Source of the DNA: Erysipelotrichaceae bacterium
GTDB lineage: Bacteria; Bacillota_I; Bacilli_A; Erysipelotrichales; Erysipelotrichaceae
Reading direction: 5' to 3'
NCBI GenBank assembly: GCA_900770275.1
Contig: CAAGJS010000252.1
Span: 1-10,477, forward strand
DNA length: 10,477 bases
The notes beneath the pieces were generated by a model. It had not been told where the DNA came from. It ran no database searches and saw only the letters and a list, made by a program, of their open reading frames with translations. Of the stretch, positions 6,861-10,477 are shown piece by piece; the stretch's first letter is position 1, and every line of letters starts with the position of its first letter. Position numbers and translations under genes: made by a program.

Positions 6861-9149
6861 ATGAAGAGCAATAAAAAAAATCTGGCTGTATTCTGGGTAA
6901 TTGTGGCAGCCATTGCCGTTTTGATCGGCACGACATTCAATGCGATCAAGGACAGTCTGAACCTTGGCCTGGATCTGGTAGGCGGCTTTGAAATTCTGTA
7001 TCAGGTGGAACCGCTGGATTCGTCTTCGACGGCATACATCGATATGACGTCGGTCGTCAACAGCATTCAGAAGCGTATCAATGTACTCGGTGTCAGTGAG
7101 CCGACGATCACGGTGGAGGGAAACGACCGTGTCCGTGTGCAGCTGGCCGGTGTTGCGGATCCGGAAACGGCGCGTCAGATGATCGGTACGACGGCAAATC
7201 TGACGTTTCGCGATGTGGATGACAATGAGCTGGCGGATTCCAGCATTCTGCAGGAGGGCGGTGCTTCGCTTGCCTATCAGGATGGTAAGCCGGTTGTTTC
7301 GCTGAAAATTGCGGATACGAGCAAGTTCGCTGAGATTACTTCCGAGATTTCAAAGAAGTCGTCCGGTGAAAACATCATGGTCATCTGGCTGGACTATGAA
7401 GAGGGGGATTCCTACAAGACGGAGGCTGCCAAGGCGGCTGCCGGTGAAGAACCTGCTTACATTTCAGCGGCAAGTGTCAACAGCACCATCAGCGGTGACT
7501 GTATTATCGAAGGCGACTTTACCGAAAAAGAAGCTTCAACTCTGGCTTCGCTGATCAACTCCGGATCTCTGCCGGTGAAGCTGACCGAGATCAGCTCGAA
7601 CGTTGTTTCGGCACAATACGGTGCGGATGCGCTGCATGCGACGGTCATTGCCGGTGCGATCGGTATTCTGGCAGTTCTTGTGTTCATGATCTGGCAGTAC
7701 AGACTGGCAGGTTTTGTTTCGGCGATCATGCTGGCGCTGTATCTGTGGTGCGTATTCGGCATCTACAGTGCGATCGGTGCGGTGTTTACGCTGACCGGCA
7801 TTGCGGCACTGGTGCTTGGCGTTGGTATGGCGGTCGATGCGAACATCATCATGTTTGAGCGTATGCGCCAGGAGCTCTACAAGGGGCATCCGGTACGTAC
7901 GGCGATTGCGGAAGGTCAGAAGCTGTCCTATTCGGCAATCTTCGATGGTCAGATTACGACGCTGATTTCGGCCCTGATCATGTACATCTGGGGCAATGGC
8001 TCGGTCAAGGGCTTCGCTACGATGCTGATTATCACGACCGTGATGACGCTTCTGCTGAACGTTGGCTTTACGAAGCTGCTGCTGAACCTGCTGTCCGGTT
8101 CCGGCATCTGCGATAACAAGCCGCAGTTCTTCGGCGTCAAGAGGGATCAGATCCCGGACGTTACCAAGGGCCAGGAGCAGTTCTACTATGGCATCAAGCG
8201 GGGACGCAATTGGATCGGCAATTCGCCGAAGTTCATCCGTGTCTCTGTTATTGTTCTGCTGGTCGCTCTTTGCTGCGGAATCTTCGGAGCGGTTCGAGGA
8301 GACGGCTTCCTGAATCTCGGCATCGACTTTGCATCCGGTACCCAGATCACTGTTACATCGGATTCGCCGATTACAATTGACGAAGTCCAGAGTGAATTTG
8401 AGACGCTTGGCTATTCGGACTTCAGCTATCAGTCGGCCGGTGATTCGACGGTATATGCGACGACGAAGCAGTCGCTGACGACGGATGATCTTACGACGAT
8501 CAAGGAAGCGTTCAATGAGAAGTACGGCCAGGAGCCGGGCGATAACGTTGTGACTCCGACGGTTGGTCATGAGCTGGTGCGCAATGCGCTGATTCTGACG
8601 ATTGTGGCATGGGTTGTGATGCTGGCGTATGTTGCGTTCCGCTATGAGTGGAACTATTCGCTGGGTGCGCTGGTTGCACTGGTGCACGATGTGCTGATTA
8701 CGCTGAGTGCGTTTGCAATTCTGCGCTTTGAGGTCAATACAAGTGTCATTTCGGTTCTTCTGACGATCATCGGCTATTCCATCAACAACACGATCGTTGT
8801 CTTCGATCGCATCCGTGAGATGGCCGGTGAGGCGAAGAAGTCCAAGGGGGCTTTGGATCCGGCGGCCCTTGCCAACCAGGCAATCGACGATACGCTGAAG
8901 ATGTCGCTGTTCTCTTCGATCACGACACTTCTGCCGGTGCTGTTCATGCTGCTGATGGGCGCAAAGAGTATCTTCACCTTCGACTTTGCAATGTTTGTCG
9001 GTATGGTTGCAGGTACGTTCTCGTCGATCTTTGTGGCTCCGTACATCTGGTATCAGCGGACCATTCATAAGAAGGAAAAGCCGAAGAAGGTTAAGAAAGT
9101 CAAGAAAGAAGCGCTTGACGAATATACGATCAAGGGCATCAACGCATAA
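6861..9149 (+). CDS. secDF: Fused protein translocase subunit SecDF
   Basis: SecDF uses the proton motive force to pull secreted proteins through the SecYEG channel from the outside. The 762-residue protein is a SecD-SecF fusion, close to the 737 residues of the Bacillus subtilis fusion. The SecD half has a first membrane segment (about 9-25), LGLDLVGG (35-42), an extracellular P1 region, and a membrane block with AVDANIIMFER around Asp326. The SecF half begins with another membrane segment, then LGIDFASGT (Asp489), a smaller extracellular domain and SINNTIVVFDRIRE (about 640-653). Twelve membrane segments are expected. The ATG at 6861 is chosen because MKSNKKNLAVFW starts just before the first membrane helix and AGAGGA (6848-6853) lies 7 bases upstream; a longer frame would overlap comN. 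The C-terminal tail is lysine-rich (KKEKPKKVKKVKKE) and cytoplasmic. Confidence 0.95.
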   Translation: MKSNKKNLAVFWVIVAAIAVLIGTTFNAIKDSLNLGLDLVGGFEILYQVEPLDSSSTAYIDMTSVVNSIQKRINVLGVSEPTITVEGNDRVRVQLAGVADPETARQMIGTTANLTFRDVDDNELADSSILQEGGASLAYQDGKPVVSLKIADTSKFAEITSEISKKSSGENIMVIWLDYEEGDSYKTEAAKAAAGEEPAYISAASVNSTISGDCIIEGDFTEKEASTLASLINSGSLPVKLTEISSNVVSAQYGADALHATVIAGAIGILAVLVFMIWQYRLAGFVSAIMLALYLWCVFGIYSAIGAVFTLTGIAALVLGVGMAVDANIIMFERMRQELYKGHPVRTAIAEGQKLSYSAIFDGQITTLISALIMYIWGNGSVKGFATMLIITTVMTLLLNVGFTKLLLNLLSGSGICDNKPQFFGVKRDQIPDVTKGQEQFYYGIKRGRNWIGNSPKFIRVSVIVLLVALCCGIFGAVRGDGFLNLGIDFASGTQITVTSDSPITIDEVQSEFETLGYSDFSYQSAGDSTVYATTKQSLTTDDLTTIKEAFNEKYGQEPGDNVVTPTVGHELVRNALILTIVAWVVMLAYVAFRYEWNYSLGALVALVHDVLITLSAFAILRFEVNTSVISVLLTIIGYSINNTIVVFDRIREMAGEAKKSKGALDPAALANQAIDDTLKMSLFSSITTLLPVLFMLLMGAKSIFTFDFAMFVGMVAGTFSSIFVAPYIWYQRTIHKKEKPKKVKKVKKEALDEYTIKGINA

Positions 9150-9156
9150 GGCTATG

Positions 9157-9184
9157 CAGGCAGCTCAATGGAGCTGCCTGTTTT
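9157..9184 (+). terminator. Probable terminator after secDF
   Basis: A perfect 10-bp stem CAGGCAGCTC (9157-9166) / GAGCTGCCTG (9171-9180) with an AATG loop starts 8 bases after the secDF stop codon. Only four T residues follow, so termination may be partial and some transcripts may continue into murL. Confidence 0.65.
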
Positions 9185-9198
9185 CGGAAACGGGTTTG

Positions 9199-9207
9199 TG
9201 ATAGGAT
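9199..9207 (+). promoter_or_regulatory. Weak extended -10 candidate before murL
   Basis: TGA followed by TAGGAT (9202-9207) resembles an extended -10 box between the secDF hairpin and the murL ribosome binding site. No convincing -35 box is seen, and the predicted leader would be very short. murL may instead depend on readthrough. Confidence 0.25.
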
Positions 9208-9228
9208 CGGGGGCAGGGAGAAATGAAC

Positions 9229-10477
9229 ATGGATGTAACAGAGCTGCGAAAGCGCTATCCGCGTTTTTATTTTCATGACTATGAAATCATGGAATCGGAA
9301 CAGGAAATCCAGCTGCGGTTTGATTTTGAGATTGAAGGGCTTTCGCATTTCAATCCTGAGTTTTATCTGGCAAAGCCGAAGAAATCGATGACGTACAGCG
9401 ATCTTTCTTCGGTGCGCAATGCGGCATTTTCGCTTGGCATGATCGAATTGATCAGCTATTGGAAGCTGACCTGTTCGCCGAATGTCATTGTGGAATGCGG
9501 CCGCCTGGATCCTCAGCAGATTGCCTGGTGGAAGAAGCTGTACTTAAACGGACTTGGGGAATTTTTCTATCGCAATCACATTGCGGCTGATCCTCAGGAA
9601 TTCATGAATCTCACCTCCACTGGTGAAGATGCAGGGGGAAAAGAGGATGCCAGGAAATTTTCGGGCAACCTCATTCCTGTCGGGGGAGGAAAGGATTCCT
9701 TCGTTACGCTCGATGTACTTGCGCCCGAGTTTGATGACAATCTTGCCTTCATCATCAATCCGATCGCATCCGCCCGCCACAGTGCAATTGCGGCAGGCTA
9801 TGCGGGGGATAAGCTGGTTATTGCGGAGCGGACACTGGACAGTCGGATGCTTGATTTCAATAAGCAGGGCTATCTGAACGGACATACGCCGTTTTCGGCG
9901 CTGGCGGCCTTTGCCAGTACGTTTGCGGCGATTATCTATGCCAAGAGCTATATCTGTCTTTCCAATGAAGCGAGTGCCAATGAGTCGACCATCAAGGGAT
10001 CGACAGTCAATCATCAGTATTCCAAAACCTATGGCTTTGAGAAGGACTTCGAGTGGTATGCGGCAAAGTACATTCAGGCGCCGGTGCTGTATTTCTCGTT
10101 TCTTCGGCCGCTTTCGGAGCTGCAGATTGCCGGTATATTCTCGCGTCTGAAGAATTATCATTCGGTCTTCCGCTCCTGCAACGTGGGGCAGAAGACGGAG
10201 ACGTGGTGCGGCCATTGTGCCAAGTGCCTGTTTGTGTGCGTAATGATGAGTGCATATCTTGATCATGAGGATCTGGTGGCGATTTTTCATGCGGACATGC
10301 TCAGTGATCCGACGATGATGGATCTTTTCGAGCAGCTCAGCGGCATGCAGGACAACAAGCCGTTTGAATGCGTCGGCACACGTGATGAGGTCAATACCGC
10401 CATCTGCATGTCCATTGCAAGATATAAAAAAGAAAACAAGCCGCTGCCTCTTCTGTACCGGGAATATCAGAAGACGC
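9229..10477 (+). CDS. murL: UDP-MurNAc-L-Ala-L-Glu epimerase MurL (3' end missing)
   Basis: The frame is open to the end of the window (about 416 residues). MurL, described in Xanthomonas, uses ATP to invert the glutamate of UDP-MurNAc-L-Ala-L-Glu, supplying the D-Glu of peptidoglycan without glutamate racemase; a MurD variant (MurD2) first adds L-Glu. Family marks, numbered from the ATG at 9223, are: LGEFFYRNHI before the core; the ATP-binding loop VGGGKDS (153-159); LNGHTPFSA; LSNEAS (246-251) leading to STVNHQYSK; LRPLSEL; FRSCN; and a cysteine cluster WCGHCAKC (Cys329, Cys332, Cys335). Their order matches MurL as I remember it. Two ATGs are in frame; 9229 is preferred because AGGGAG (9215-9220) is 8 bases away, versus 2 for 9223. 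The visible part is close to the family's usual length, so little is missing. Next to mraY and other wall genes, a peptidoglycan role fits. Confidence 0.88.
   Translation, partial: MDVTELRKRYPRFYFHDYEIMESEQEIQLRFDFEIEGLSHFNPEFYLAKPKKSMTYSDLSSVRNAAFSLGMIELISYWKLTCSPNVIVECGRLDPQQIAWWKKLYLNGLGEFFYRNHIAADPQEFMNLTSTGEDAGGKEDARKFSGNLIPVGGGKDSFVTLDVLAPEFDDNLAFIINPIASARHSAIAAGYAGDKLVIAERTLDSRMLDFNKQGYLNGHTPFSALAAFASTFAAIIYAKSYICLSNEASANESTIKGSTVNHQYSKTYGFEKDFEWYAAKYIQAPVLYFSFLRPLSELQIAGIFSRLKNYHSVFRSCNVGQKTETWCGHCAKCLFVCVMMSAYLDHEDLVAIFHADMLSDPTMMDLFEQLSGMQDNKPFECVGTRDEVNTAICMSIARYKKENKPLPLLYREYQKT

Noticed and set aside
7536..9068. Long open frame (510 codons) on the minus strand opposite secDF
   Set aside because: It lies wholly antisense to secDF, whose motifs are unmistakable. 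The predicted protein is Arg/His/Gln-rich without any recognisable domain, as expected from the complement of a membrane-protein gene.
1..10477. CRISPR arrays, tRNA/rRNA genes, insertion sequences or phage genes
   Set aside because: I saw no regularly spaced long repeats, transposase or integrase motifs, or tRNA-like folds; the window is almost fully occupied by housekeeping genes.

Overview
The window is a stretch of bacterial chromosome, read entirely from the + strand, that carries the start of a division and cell-wall (dcw) cluster. The fused SecDF, the small regulator ComN next to it, a PASTA-tailed division penicillin-binding protein and the order mraZ-rsmH-ftsL-pbp-mraY point to a Bacillota (Firmicutes) organism. 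An Erysipelotrichia-like lineage is my best guess: the AAAGTG-type boxes before mraZ resemble those I recall from the related Mollicutes. This placement is inference; no rRNA is present.

Layout. Bases 1-618 hold the C-terminal part of an alpha/beta hydrolase (lysophospholipase/monoacylglycerol lipase type). A near-consensus promoter at 626-653 then drives yceD (DUF177) and rpmF (ribosomal protein L32), and a strong hairpin terminator closes that unit at 1435-1461. After a pyrimidine-rich spacer, a new promoter and an array of four GTG boxes at exact 10-bp spacing, the likely MraZ operator, precede mraZ. mraZ, rsmH and ftsL are joined by 4-base ATGA overlaps. A division transpeptidase with two PASTA domains and mraY (lipid I synthase) follow. 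A second promoter-like site precedes comN and secDF, and a hairpin lies after secDF. The window ends inside a gene that I recognise as murL, the UDP-MurNAc-L-Ala-L-Glu epimerase.

Together the genes cover early control of division (MraZ), ribosome maturation (RsmH, YceD, L32), septal wall synthesis (FtsL, PBP), the first lipid-linked precursor step (MraY), protein export (SecDF) and an unusual route to the D-glutamate of peptidoglycan (MurL). Where murD would normally follow mraY, this genome has comN-secDF-murL. No gene-free stretch exceeds 300 bases; the longest is 1406-1598.

The points most worth a second look are the murL gene in a dcw setting, the four-box operator that runs into the mraZ ribosome binding region, a terminator-like hairpin inside the mraY coding sequence, and the loss of the usual His-His-His motif in MraY.
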